A stretch of DNA of 64,000 nt from Acanthaster planci. Its lineage: Eukaryota; Echinodermata; Asteroidea; Valvatida; Acanthasteridae. The notes beneath the pieces were generated by a model that did not search any database, was not told the origin of the DNA, and was given only the letters and a program-made list of their open reading frames with translations. The position numbers were made by a program, and so were the translations under genes. Shown piece after piece: positions 37,639-49,229 of this stretch; position 1 is the stretch's first letter, and every line of letters begins with the position of its first letter. The stretch lies in assembly GCF_001949145.1 (NCBI RefSeq), contig NW_019091360.1, forward strand, positions 1,587,231-1,651,230. The letters are read 5' to 3'.

Positions 37639-40075
37639 CAAGTGCTGCATTCTGTGTGCTTGCTTGCCCATAACCCATTACATGATTTGTCATGTACTGT
37701 ACTGCTGTTGATTTCTTTTTAGAAGTACCACTGTAGGGCCTGTTGATCTTGATTGATTTTAATGGCTGATTTTGATTAAATCTCAGTTTTTCCTGCAAAA
37801 AGGAAATTTTGCCGTCAGCTACATGTATTTCCAAATTGTAGGGCAACAGGGATACAAAAAAAGAAATCAAACTTGGAAAAGCAAACCAAATGTATTTCTA
37901 TTTGTTTCAAGTAGATGTTTGGGGGCACAAAATGCAGAGTTCCATGCCTGCTGTTGTGAGCGTACAGTGGGCAGCAGTAGGTACATGTACAGAGTTGATT
38001 CATGTATTGCATATTGAAGTGTTACATGTACATGTAGCTGAATGCCATCTGGCGGTTTGCGCACAATCAGTCGTATCTGTTTGCATTCTGCCAAGCGCTT
38101 TGCAGTTGTACACAAACAAGCACTTCTGGGAAAGCCCGTCCATTTTGCCAGTGCTTTTTCGAAAATTAATTGATGCTGAGCAAACAGCGGAGAGTTTGAC
38201 AGCAAAGATCAACAGCTCTGCGCTCTGATGTCCCAGTAACGAGTGCAACCACTTTTTCTTATTCGATATGCGAGAGGTCTCATTTGATTGAATTCCTTCC
38301 ATTTTGGACCACGCAGCTTTCGCCTGATTGAAGTTTGCCCTTTTTGACAGTAATTGTGTCCTCCGCGGTCAAATCACAGACTGTTTAGTGCTAATGAAGG
38401 ACACTTGGATGCTGTTTCTTTCTTGTGCCACATACTCAGTGGAAATCTTCTCACATAAAGACATGGCAGATTTTGTGCACATTCAGTCAAAACTGGCCAT
38501 AAAAGTGCACTGAACCCTATGCATACAAGGTCCATTGCACATGCTCTCCATTTACTCAAAACTAAACATACAGTGTATGTCGTGGATCTGCTGCACATGT
38601 AGTCCACTTACAAGGTCTGTCTGCCTGGTGCCTGTGTGTAACCATGCTGCAACATACATGTACATGATGGAACCATGCTGTACATGAATGTGAATATCAA
38701 CTGTAAAAACCAACTTCTACTGATACTAAAAGATTAACCTCCTGTTGATTCAAAAACAAGATTAGGAATAGAGGCAACCGTAGAGGTTGGTAGCGATGCA
38801 ACCGTGACTCGTGCATTTCTTAATTGTTCTTGGACCAGCAAAGTTCAGTTCTGACGAAAGAAAGTAGCACCTTCTCTTGGTCTAGCTCAAGGCTCAGAGG
38901 GGTAGATGAAGAGATTGCAAGTACCCAAACAGGAGTGGCTGAAAGCCTGTTTGTCCTGGTATTCTCAGTAAATCCACCTGCACACCAGTCCATCTTCCCC
39001 AAGAGCTGGGGATCCAAGCTCGTGCAGTGACTAGCCGGAAACAGACACTTGTTCCTTAATTGAATTTGCTTCAACTGGCAAATAATGACCATTTATCCTT
39101 CCAGTCAGACCTTGCTCCTTAACCCTTAATCAGTGTCAAAAGAAAAGGTTGTTTGTTTTCGCAGTGTGCAAAAAGTTTCTTTTCTTCTCCAGTACGAGAG
39201 CTGCTGGTATTCGTGCTTATTCTTTGGATGGTTTTTCGGTTGAATTCTTTTAAGAGGTGATGTTTATCGATATACTCTACATGTGAGACACTTCCATTAG
39301 TGATTGAAGTATTACACGCTGTTTAGAAAACAGCTCCATCAGTTTGGTTCTGTTGCTTTTGGCTCATTAGTTATGCAGATACATGTAAATATGTGGCATA
39401 TTATGCATGTGATTTGCATTGACTGCAGAACATGTAGCTCCGTTGTCACTGTCATATTTCAGGCCTCTTTTAAGGGAAAATTGAAATACAAGTTTTTCTT
39501 GATGATGATCAAACACATTGGAGTTGAGGATTACATGTAGGTACATGTAAGCACCAAAGAGCTACATGTACATGTATATTCAATGATAGAGTGCTAACGC
39601 GTTGTACATGTAAGTTTGGATGCCTGTGGAATGCATAAACTTTGATTTATAGATGTTTATGTGTATTTGCGGAACATAAGTAAATAGGATTAAATGAATT
39701 GTGAAAGATCTGCGGCACTCGAAATGCAGGGAGCAATCACAAATATACACACACGAATAACATGTGTACCGTCCGCACATTTTGCTGTCGTTAGCATAAT
39801 GCAATAAAAAAGCCTCTCGAAAATTCATCTGTTGCACCTCACAATTACTCTTGCCAGACAAGAGCTGTACAATGTTTAATGTTCCCTGGGCTTGGATGCG
39901 AGCAGCAGGGTTTTCTTTGCACGGCAAGGTAGCGCTGCGGTAATTTAATGTACCACAGCTCTGCGGTAAGCGCTGAACAATCCTGTGTGGAGTGGATTTG
40001 CAAGGCTTGTCATCGTGCACACTTCTCCTAACCCCAGTTTCTTGCCACTTTTCCTTTCTGCCCATTGGGTCTTTA
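37639..40075. other. intron-like DNA, no recognised exon
   Basis: Mostly unique sequence with TACATG hexamers (38.0, 38.66 and 39.54-39.61 kb). Blocks at 38040-38540 and 39740-40070 are repeat-poor. No supported coding segment. Confidence 0.45.
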
Positions 40076-40340
40076 ACGGGCTTTCACACTAGACAAATTC
40101 TCTGGGAAATTGCCGGGGAATTTCGGTTGGTCTGTTCACACCACCAAAGAAATATTTACCCCGGGGTTTAACGTTTTTCCTGGGGAAAAGCAACTGGTAT
40201 TTCCCTGAAATAGTGTCCCTTGGAGTTACCAGATGGGACTAGTGTGAACAGTTACCGGGGATTTGGTGGGGTAAAAAATCCCTGGGATCTTCCCCGGGGA
40301 TTTATTTCCTGGGGATTGGCTCTGTAGTGTGAAAAGGCCT
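40076..40340. mobile_element. MITE with TTA target duplication, 265 bp
   Basis: The ends ACGGGCTTTCACACTA and, on the other strand, AGGCCTTTTCACACTA are inverted repeats. TTA flanks both sides (40073-40075, 40341-40343). The interior is full of CCCCGGGGATT-like inverted words and should fold strongly. PIF/Harbinger-type by its target site. Confidence 0.75.
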
Positions 40341-41013
40341 TTAGTTTAATGCTCGCCCGTCACCTCTCTCAGGCACATTGGTCACGCTGCATGGTCTCTG
40401 CCCAGCCCTGACCTATTACTGAACTCCCAATTGGGGAAACCAGAGCTGATTATTGCACGGGTGGTACGCTTGTTGTCTTTGGGCCGGTCTTCATGGCCCA
40501 GCGCACAGCTGAACTCAGCACCAGGGACACACACTCGTTAATTTGAACCACCTTTTCAACCGCCTGGAACAGCTGCGATTTCACTAGGATTAATGTGCTT
40601 AGTGTCAGTGTCAGGTTGGCTCTTGCTTGTATTCATGCATGAATCAATCCAACGTTCTTGCCTCTTACTTAAAACTCTAACCCTGTGGGATCAATGAAAT
40701 TATTTAGGATCTTGTTGCGTTTACGCCCCCCCAAATAAAAAGCAAACAAAAAGCATGTCTCTTGTTTCTGGGCCTAGCCTATTTTGACGGCGCAACCGGG
40801 AAGTTTTTTTTTTTTGGGGGGGGAGAATACTGAGATGTGAAATTGAAAATAAATACAAAAATGTGTCCATTGTGGTTTGAATGTGATGCCAAAAGAATTC
40901 AACGGATTCATTCATGCATGCGACTATTGTCAATTTCTTCATTCTATTTGAAACGTGTTGTTTTTAACCAAATTTTATGAATAAAAAGTAGCCCCCAATA
41001 ATTCCCACCTACT

Positions 41014-41119
41014 TGTACCGAACCTGTACAGTGTACATGTACATGTACACTGTACAGGTACGGTACATGTACAGTGTACATGTTCAGTGTACATGTACTG
41101 TACCTGTACAGTGTACATG
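41014..41119. repeat. long palindrome and (GTACAT/AGTGTAC) cluster
   Basis: Positions 41022-41059 form a perfect 38-bp palindrome centred between 41040 and 41041, with arms reading ACCTGTACAGTGTACATGT. Past one mismatched pair it continues to 41014-41067, giving 54 bp. The same words continue to about 41119 in further partial palindromes. Confidence 0.85.
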
Positions 41120-41319
41120 AATCTTCCCTGTTTTCAGACACCATGTGTAATAGCAGATCTGGTCCTGTTTGTTTATTTTCTATTTGTTTTCGGTTAGGGG
41201 TGTTAGTTTTTGAGGCTCATGTTTACATGTACATGTGTCAGAGAAACCTTCAGAATTTCTGTGATGGTGTGAATGGGGTTGGATAGAACAGTTCCTCCAA
41301 TAATGTACATGTACATTGT

Positions 41320-41690
41320 AGTAATTATAATAATAATAACAAGCACCTGTAAAGCGCCATCTATCCAGCAAACCATTCCGAGGCGCTGTATTATCATTAT
41401 CCCTCCACATTGGGCTCAGCTCCCCTCAGCTCCCCTCAGCTCCCCTTAGCTCCCGCCATTTCGGTGCAAACAGGTACGGCTAAACATAACCGTTTCTGCC
41501 CTCACAGGTACCCATTTACGCCTGGGTGGAGAGAGGCTCTCTCTGTAGGGGTAAAGTGACTTGACCAGGATCACAACATGCTGTCACCAGCTTGATTCGA
41601 ACCTTCGATCCTGCGATCAGAAGTTACCGGTACAAACCCTAACCACTAGGCCACATGCCTCCTGTGCATGTGGCATAGTTGTGGCCTAGT
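41320..41690 (-). repeat. tRNA-derived SINE, copy 3 (minus strand)
   Basis: On the minus strand an A box TGGCCTAGTGGTTAGGGT (41653-41636) and B box GGTTCGAATCAAG (41603-41591) lead into the shared body, including GTCAAGTCACTTTACCCCTA and GGGTACCTGTGAGGGCAGA. It ends with GCGCTTTACAGGTGC and a TTATTATTATTATAATT tail. The A/B boxes, body and simple-repeat tail together make this the most complete SINE in the window. Confidence 0.85.
41415..41454. repeat. 10-bp tandem repeat inside the SINE
   Basis: Four copies of TCAGCTCCCC (the last slightly changed) lie in the 3' part of SINE copy 3. The other SINE copies lack it, so it probably expanded after insertion. Confidence 0.85.
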
Positions 41691-42372
41691 GTACATGTAC
41701 TGTACTTGCAGGTACATGTAGATGCACGACCAGAGAAAGAGGCGCATAGATAGTAAAACAGTCCTGTTAGTCACCAGCAAATTTACCAGCCCATTAGTTG
41801 AGGCCGTGCCAGTTAGGGTACGGTAGACACATTACACAACTAACTCGCACCGACGGCCTTCCGCTGGGTCGTCTTAATTGCTGTACAAACTCCAGACTAA
41901 CCAAGTCGCATCCCGTTGCCGGAAGCAGTGGCAGTTTATCTGAGAAGGAAAGATGCGCGGCCGAGGGTGCCGGTACCTGGTCTCGCGTGCTGCAGAGAGG
42001 GGTGGTCGTAGAGCGGGGAAATGTAAAGACAGGAGATGGCCTTTGGCCTGTTCATTTTGCCCCTGTGGTCATTTCACTGATGAGAGAGGCTCAGAATAGA
42101 CTTAGCTGGCAAACAGAGCTATTATCTAAATACACGTAACACACATTTACCAGTACTCTGCAGTTTGATTCGTTTTTCTGTTGTACGTTCCTAGATTCAT
42201 GCAACAGTGTTTGCCTTTCCAAACTAGAAGTGTGTGTCATGTACTGGTGTACACATCTTGGAAAGCTGTTGCTGCGTATACCGGTACCATACTACCAGTG
42301 AATTTGAATTCTTTTGGCATGAGAGACTGTCGTACATTCAGAAGACTGAATTATATGCATGTATCCCTTGTG

Positions 42373-42611
42373 GCTAATTCCAGAAATTAGGGGCCCAAAA
42401 GTGTGACATTTTTATGTCCCTGTTACATCTGACCTTTGTTATTTGACGTGGAAATATCACCGGAATTGATGTCAGACTATTACTTTTGTTTGGCAGGTAA
42501 TTTGCATAAATTCTTCACTCTTGGAAATCACAAAATGTGTTCTGAACTCACAAAATCATACGTCAGATGTGACAGGGACACGAAAAAAAGGAGGCCTAAT
42601 TTCTGGAATAA
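42373..42611. mobile_element. MITE family B, copy 2, with 8-bp target duplication
   Basis: Inverted ends containing ATTCCAGAAATTAGG on both strands, extending to GTCCCTGT-ACATCTGAC, make about 60 bp of imperfect inverted repeat. CCCTTGTG flanks both sides exactly (42365-42372 and 42612-42619). Eight-base duplications are typical of hAT and some other cut-and-paste elements. There is no coding capacity. Confidence 0.8.
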
Positions 42612-43373
42612 CCCTTGTGCGTATCTAGATATACCATTGCATGCAATATCACAGTGGTTTATTTTGGGGTGAATGTTATTGTAGCTTTTTTTACTTGGTG
42701 TTTACTGTGTTAGTGTTAACATTCAAAATGTGTATAAAAAAACCAAACCTGACATTCCAAAAGGGTAATTGATATTAATGAGGTACCATTCAATTGTCTA
42801 TCTAGCAGACCACATCTTGTGTAGACTGTAGTTTTGTGTTGTCAGCCGTCTGTGTACATCGTACTTTAATCCGGTTCAGCTAAGTGCTTCTTTCTTGGTA
42901 TTTCCTTAATTATCTTAAAGTGTGATGAATTTGAATCCCTTCAAGAAGAAGGTGTCTTTCCTTCTTTCTCTCTCTCTGTCTTTAAATTCCTACCCGCCCC
43001 GGGGGCACAGCCACGGCTAATGGCATTTTTCTATCTCCATCAGATTTGCCAAACGAGATCCTGCCTAAAAGGTTTTCGGGCCCTTCCCCTCCTCAAATCT
43101 GATCACTGGTCGTATTCGCCCCCACATGCAAGTGGACCGGATGCTTACTGACAAGCTCGTTATGTGTACCAAGCCCTCAAAGTGTTTTGTAGCGCACTCA
43201 AGAAAACACAAAGACAGCAGCAAATGGACTGATAAAAATGCAGTGCCATCTTAGGACCATGACAAAAGTGCACGCAGTTTGAAGTTGTCAAAGCTAAGTG
43301 ATGCAGTTACGCAAACATCACAAGTGGATTTTTCATTAAGATATGTACATCGGTAACACCCATTAAGTCAGGA

Positions 43374-43700
43374 AATTTGCCTCATTCTATGCATTTGAAG
43401 GGGGTGTTGATAGGGCCTTGGTATCTCATCTAGCTGCCTGTCCTGAGGACAGCCAGACACAAATTTTGGACCAAGAGTTGTTGCTCGTTGCCAATTTACA
43501 AACCCACCATTTTTGACATCAATCTTTAACACTGCAAAGAAGTCTTCACTACTCCTCCCAAAATGCCTGGCACGGTGGAAATACATGGAAATACATGTAC
43601 CGGCATGTCCTTGTCCAGAACCTAGGGATTTCAGCTTCATAACTTCTCCTGGGAGGCAGATACTGCAATCCTCGATGAAGCCCTGTGGGGACTATGAGCC
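43374..43700 (-). other. unassigned open frame of about 110 codons, possibly a coding remnant
   Basis: On the minus strand, a frame from a stop near 43700 to TGA near 43368 reads fairly protein-like (F-I-E-D-C-S-I-C, later N-W-Q-R-A-T-T-L-G-P-K-F). The opposite strand is also open over 117 codons, the length is near chance, and I recognise no family. It is listed only because it is less AT-rich than its surroundings. Confidence 0.15.
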
Positions 43701-45089
43701 CCGAGCTGGACCAAGAGGGGGCACGATTTTCTTAGCAAAGGAGGCTCCTTTGGTCGGAACTGCACTTTGCTGGTTCATGAATGCCTGGGAGAGGCACATA
43801 TCATGGTCACATCATTTACCAACAAAATGGCCTCTCCCGACCAGCGTGGCTCTTTTCAACCGATGAGGGGGTGCTTCTGCTCGGATGGTTCTTGACTTTG
43901 TTGCTCTGTCAAAAGGAATTAAAAATCAAAATGGCAGGCCTTGCATATCTTAAATCTGCAATTTTGTGAATACATTATGAATACTGTCAAAACACTAAAA
44001 GTAGGGAAAGTGCGGTTGGATTTCTGAGGACCAATATTTGTCGATTTGGGCCCCCTCACTTCCCTGGAGACATAGTGCCAATTTTTTAATTTTTTACTCC
44101 CAAATTGTTTCAAGAATAAAAAAAAAGCGCCATCTTGTTTAGAATAATACTACTATCTGTCTTTTTTTAGAGGATGAAGGTCAAGATTACTTTTCCAGAC
44201 TAAAAAACTGAGCATCTGATCTGTTTTAGAGAAATAAAATCTCTTATTTTGCTCCCTGGACTAAAACTTGGATATGCGACTGTATGTACTGCTGAGATGT
44301 ACGCAAAGCAAGAGGCTACCAATATGATTGGGTTTTTCTGTTCCTGTTTTTATTGAATCACTTATTAACTGAAACAGAAACTCCTGCTCTGGATAATACA
44401 TGCACCTGACCAGAATAGTCACGGGCTGGTGTCTCCATTCATCGGCAGTGTCAAGTATGCACGAACCAAAAGGTCAGCCCTTGGGCCATTCCATAAATAC
44501 ACGGAGACAGATCAAAAGGGGAGCAATCATCTGCCGTGAACAAGAAGAGTTGGACCAGCTCCATGTTTTTGCAGCTCCATGTTTTTTGCCGACACCCCAA
44601 ACAGAAAGTGTGCCTGATCCAAACGAAATAAGTTTGCAATTTTATCACTTCCGAAGTTACGAATGGGCAGAGAGTCAAAGCAGAGCTGTGGCAGTGTTTG
44701 GGGTACCTGGTATGAATTACCCAAACTGTTTAACATAGCTTTTACAAGAAGTGGATGTTCATATCTTTCCAGGTCAAACGTTTTTATGGGTTTTCGTGGA
44801 TCACTTACCTCTGCTCGTTTAAAAAAAAAAGTCAATGTAGGCCTACTGTTTATTGTAATAGTTTACTGGTTGTCCATCTGTGTGTTTGTATTCAGTGTTT
44901 GTAGTTCTCATTTTGGTATGAAAATAAATGTTATTTTTCAATCGAAATTGAATTGAATCTTTAAATTTGAAAACAACAAAAACTAAGGAAATTGCAATGA
45001 TTTCTAACCGCCTGCTGCCGCTGGTGTGTAATACGTACATTCATGTACTAACTCTTCCTGTTTTTTACTTGATTTATACATTTAATCAA

Positions 45090-45370
45090 GCGCGTCAGAC
45101 TTGATGGGGAAAAAATGAACTAAAAAATTCTGAATGATGTACCGCAAACGTCTGGGCGACATCATCGAGATGGAGCCTGGATATCCGGTGATATACTAAC
45201 AGCGTTTTTATTACAGGCGAGATGTTTATAACACGATGGCTGCCGTGTTGAGCATCAGTGGACTCGGTGATCACTATGAAACACGCCATAAAATTGCGGC
45301 CGTGAATGAATGCCAGTGATGGATGATGTAAACACGTCCGCCAACAGATCATCTGTGTAGAATTCATCCA
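45090..45370. promoter_or_regulatory. repeat-poor block, candidate regulatory DNA
   Basis: Contains homeodomain- and Fox-like words (TTTTATTAC, CATAAAATT, GTAAACA, TGATGGATGATG) and no repeats or splice-bounded frame. Only an inference from composition. Confidence 0.2.
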
Positions 45371-45469
45371 AATGGCCTCAAAATCTCATCAAACCATCAG
45401 GGCAACCTGCATGCAACACCAGAGGGGCCCGGAAAAATAATGCTCCCCCAATTTTTTTTTTGTTTCTCA

Positions 45470-45495
45470 GACTTAGGTGGGAAATCATTTCTGTA
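45470..45495 (+). repeat. fragment of repeat F
   Basis: ACTTAGGTGGGAAATCATTT differs by one base from the matching part of the 24.85-kb copy. Confidence 0.45.
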
Positions 45496-45589
45496 TCTGT
45501 AGCAAGTCCCTTAAGACTTTGAACACAAATTCAAAATTGTTGGACAGTTTCATTAAAGAGTAATTGCAATCAATTTGTTTTAATAAAAA

Positions 45590-45780
45590 CCTTCAAAATG
45601 CACTTTTGTTTCTCATTTAACCTTATTTTCAACTTTTGTTTCGCTACTTCAAAGGGTAGTTTACTGCCTTTTTGGTGTTAATGTTGAAGAGAATTTCCAC
45701 ATTCATGAGCAAAACTGTGATATCATCCCAGGAAGAAAGCCTCACTGTTGCATTGGTTTGTACTCAGAAAAGTCCTGCAT
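45590..45780 (+). repeat. dispersed repeat E, copy 3
   Basis: Parallels the 4.34-4.50 kb copy: ATGCAC-TTTTGTTTCTCATTTAACCTTATTTTCA, then a CATTCATGAGCAAAACTGT stretch and a GTTGCATTG-TTTGTAC segment. Confidence 0.4.
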
Positions 45781-47929
45781 TTTCAACGGGCATACCTGTG
45801 CTCTGAAGCACGTCTCCCCTAGATGACTTCACACCACCAGTGCCCTCTGTTGTCCGGGAAAGCATGGATAATTCTAATTGTTTAAAAAGTGCACTTTTCG
45901 ATGCATGGAATGTAAAAGAATTGTCAAACTGGCACATGGATGAAGAATACAAAATCAACGAAAAATTGTGTCTTAGAAAAATTGATTGGCACACTTTAAT
46001 TACACCCAGCCAATATACAAGTTAGGATACAAGTTTGCCTGTCGTCAATCAAACATTGTTTGTAATAAACCTGTACTCTTGGGCATACCCAACACCCTTA
46101 TGTACACAAAGGCTATTACATGTCCTACAGGCTATAGTAGAAATGGTGGTTGTATGAGTGGCTGGCAAACGTCTTTGGTTAATTTTTGGCTCTGTAGTCT
46201 TTAAGCTTATAAAGACCTCAAGACATTTGACCACAAAGTTATGTTGACAAATTGTGGACAACTCCATCCCCCCAAAGATTTGCACATGTTTGAAACCTTT
46301 CATCATGTCCTTGCAATGCATGAAATTGCTTGGCTAAACTGTGTGACCCCATCTGACCACAACTCTGTCAGCAGGGCACCCCGAGGGTTGCAAGTCATAA
46401 CAAAGTGTTCTAGGCATTTGTCTCCGTCCTCCCTCTAGCTCCCCTCCCTCCACCCTCCCATCAGATTCACTCCCAGGGACCGGTGTTTCCCAGGTATGGG
46501 TCAAAGGTTGTGTGGAGGTCAATCAGGAGGTTCATTCCTCTTGGGTTCAAGTTGTAGCTGCAGTCTCTGGGGAGGGGCGGCATTGTCTGTGAAACAGACC
46601 TCCAGTGGAGGGTTAGTGACCACTGCACCCATTGTGGGGCTTGCTGGTGGCTTTATCGAATTACCTGCCTCCAACCTCTCTACCCACCAGTTGCGAATAT
46701 TCACAAAATGGACTCAAGGTAGAGACTTTCATGTCACATGTAGTGTTGTCCAAAAAGTACACTGCACCGCTACCTGTAATCGATCCGTTATTTATCCAGG
46801 AATCAGAGAAGGAGGCTGGTACGGTTTTGCTATTAAAAATGACAAATGGCCTGTAACATCCATGAGCATTTATTGTCACAAAAAAAAGCATCTAAAATTT
46901 GTTGCTCATAGTGTCAAGCCATATCTCTTACCAAGGCCATCTCAGCTCAACCATTTATACTTTCTTTGTACTGAAAAAAAAAGTAGAAAAAAATGGGAAA
47001 GTACCTTTTGGATATTCCATAAAATGGTGCAGTTCATTTTTGAAAAATGAACAAAGGCTCACAGGTATCCACACAAGAGGGCTTTCGATCAGGCTGATAC
47101 TATGCTGATCCACAACTACAAACAATTCAAAGTTCAAGTTTTTTTATCGGTTGGTGGGGGGGGGAGGTGAACAGAACGGTGGGGTTCAGTTGCAGCCAAC
47201 AGACACATGGTCCTACGAGGCCTTAGCAGGGGGCCTGGTCGTAGCTTCGCCTGTTACCAGATCATAGGAAGTGCTGTACACCACATGTGCCTTTGGTACA
47301 TATTAGTCTATAGTTTTTGAAAGGTCGACCACAGCTGGTGAACAGTGTGAACAAATTTGGCTTAGTGGAAACATTTAATACACGGTGCAAGCAAAAGGAG
47401 CACTAACCTTTGAAGCGAAACCGGAAAGACAGAGGAGGCCACTCTATTTGGTTTTGAGTTAATATTCTACAAGTGAAAAAAAGTAGACTGATAGTGCATA
47501 GGTGGACAGATGATGTGGGTGAATATGCATTGTAGCTCAAGTGCTGGAACCGGCTGGAAAAGTGTTCCCGTCTTCCTGTACTGGATAATTTAACTGATAA
47601 GCAGGTTGGGATGACTTGTTTCCAGTAATGATAAGCTATGAAAAGTGTCTTGAGTTGGCTTTGGGCCATATGGGAATATACCTACCAGGCAGGTGCCTGG
47701 TCATGCAGTGAAGTTTTATTGCAGACCCAAACCTGGGAAATATTGGCCCTGAAAAAGGCTGCCACAGCTCGGAGAAGACCGGAGAATGACACAGCAGGAG
47801 TTGGGATACCAGGACTGGCATAGTGTACGCACGGTGTGCCATTAAGTTAACCGTTACAGTTGTAACCATTGACCCACTTGTCAGTGGGGGGGTCTGCCTG
47901 TCTCTGTACACAAAGGATTAAAAAGCTGC

Positions 47930-48560
47930 TGCACGCGGGCCATTGTTGTGCAGCCATATTGATGTGATGATCCGGGGCCTGCAAACAATAACGCTCCAAA
48001 GGACAAGCGTACATGTGCATGTGGACTGCTGTGTTCTGTTCAGCAGTGCTGATTGCTGTAACCAGCTTATAAAAGAGAGCCCACATGTTCAGCATGCTGG
48101 GTTTGAACACCGCTAGCTGGCATCGGGGGACACTGTGGCTGATGATATTAATACACGATGAATAGTTTATCATTAGCGGTAGATCGGATTGGCTGATGGC
48201 CAGGAGTAAAGTGACTAGACGGTTAGAGCCACCACTTACATGTATACCCACCCGACCAGCCGGTGGATCACAATGCTTTCATTAGTCTTACATCAGCACA
48301 GCCCTTCATTACGACCTGACGACAGCAGGAGACAGCGGTGGCTAAGCGTGGCTGCACCCGGCCGCCCGTTGACACATATGCAAACACTCGCTTGTCAGAT
48401 GCACGTGGGTGATAAGACGGGGGCTCATGCGGACCAGCCAACCCCCCCTTAACGGTCATAATATCAGGCGAGTCTCCCTCTTCCTGGCTGTTTGTGATTG
48501 ATGGCGCCGCGGTCTGGCGTTGACTTTTTGAGTTGATGGCGGTCATTAGATGATGTGCGC
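47930..48560. promoter_or_regulatory. repeat-poor block, candidate regulatory DNA
   Basis: About 630 bp with balanced composition, many ATTGATG/GATGATG words and the 18-bp word shared with 25655-25672. It lies 1.5-2.2 kb upstream of the exon at 50099, where a distal promoter or enhancer would be expected. No proof from sequence alone. Confidence 0.25.
48488..48505 (+). promoter_or_regulatory. possible PBC/Hox-type site, second copy of shared word
   Basis: CTGTTTGTGATTGATGGC, identical to 25655-25672, containing TGATTGATGG. Confidence 0.3.
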
Positions 48561-49193
48561 CGGTTTTGAAGGAAATTGAAAATGCATCTCTGGCACAATC
48601 GAGGATTGTATTAACCTTGGATCACAATGTGCTTGAAGACATGAAGACGGGGACGACCTCAACAAGCTCGCCATCATTTATGATGTAGCTACATGGTCGG
48701 TCCCAGAGTGCAGCTAATGATACATGTATCACATTGCCGCAGCTTCCATTCAAATTTTGTTCGATAATTTTTGTTTCATATGAGACTACTCTTAAGGTTG
48801 TTTTGGAGAGTAGTGCTTGTACATTTCTTCCTTTTCACCAAGTATTCCGAAGACTTAAGGGAAAGGTCACACAGAGATAAGAGCCACGCTCCACGGAAGA
48901 TTTTTCTCAGCAACTGTAGTAGCTCCTTTTGTGAAGGTTGAAGGGACGTAACACTGAAACTTGAGAGGCTGTGGCTTTGACAGTCCAGATCATTTTGGCT
49001 GGCTTCCCTCAGCCTGGCACGCTGCTCTTTTCTATTTTGAAATCAGACCCGGGCACTGATTAAGTGGCAGCACCAGAACCTTCTCCATTTGAGGCTGGGC
49101 AGAGGAGAGAGAATCACAGCTTGGGCACCAAGCAGAGCTGGTCTTTCCCAGTGAGCAGGCCGTGTGGAACTCTGTTGACTTAACAAACCACGG

Positions 49194-49229
49194 CAATCAG
49201 GGGAGCTCCCACAATCAGGGGAGCTCTCA
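49194..49229 (+). repeat. 18-bp tandem duplication
   Basis: CAATCAGGGGAGCTCCCA is followed immediately by CAATCAGGGGAGCTCTCA, with one difference. A simple local duplication. Confidence 0.9.

Noticed and set aside
46496-47050. 184-codon plus-strand frame
   Set aside because: Low-complexity lysine-rich end, A-runs, overlapping frames on the other strand; no recognisable family.
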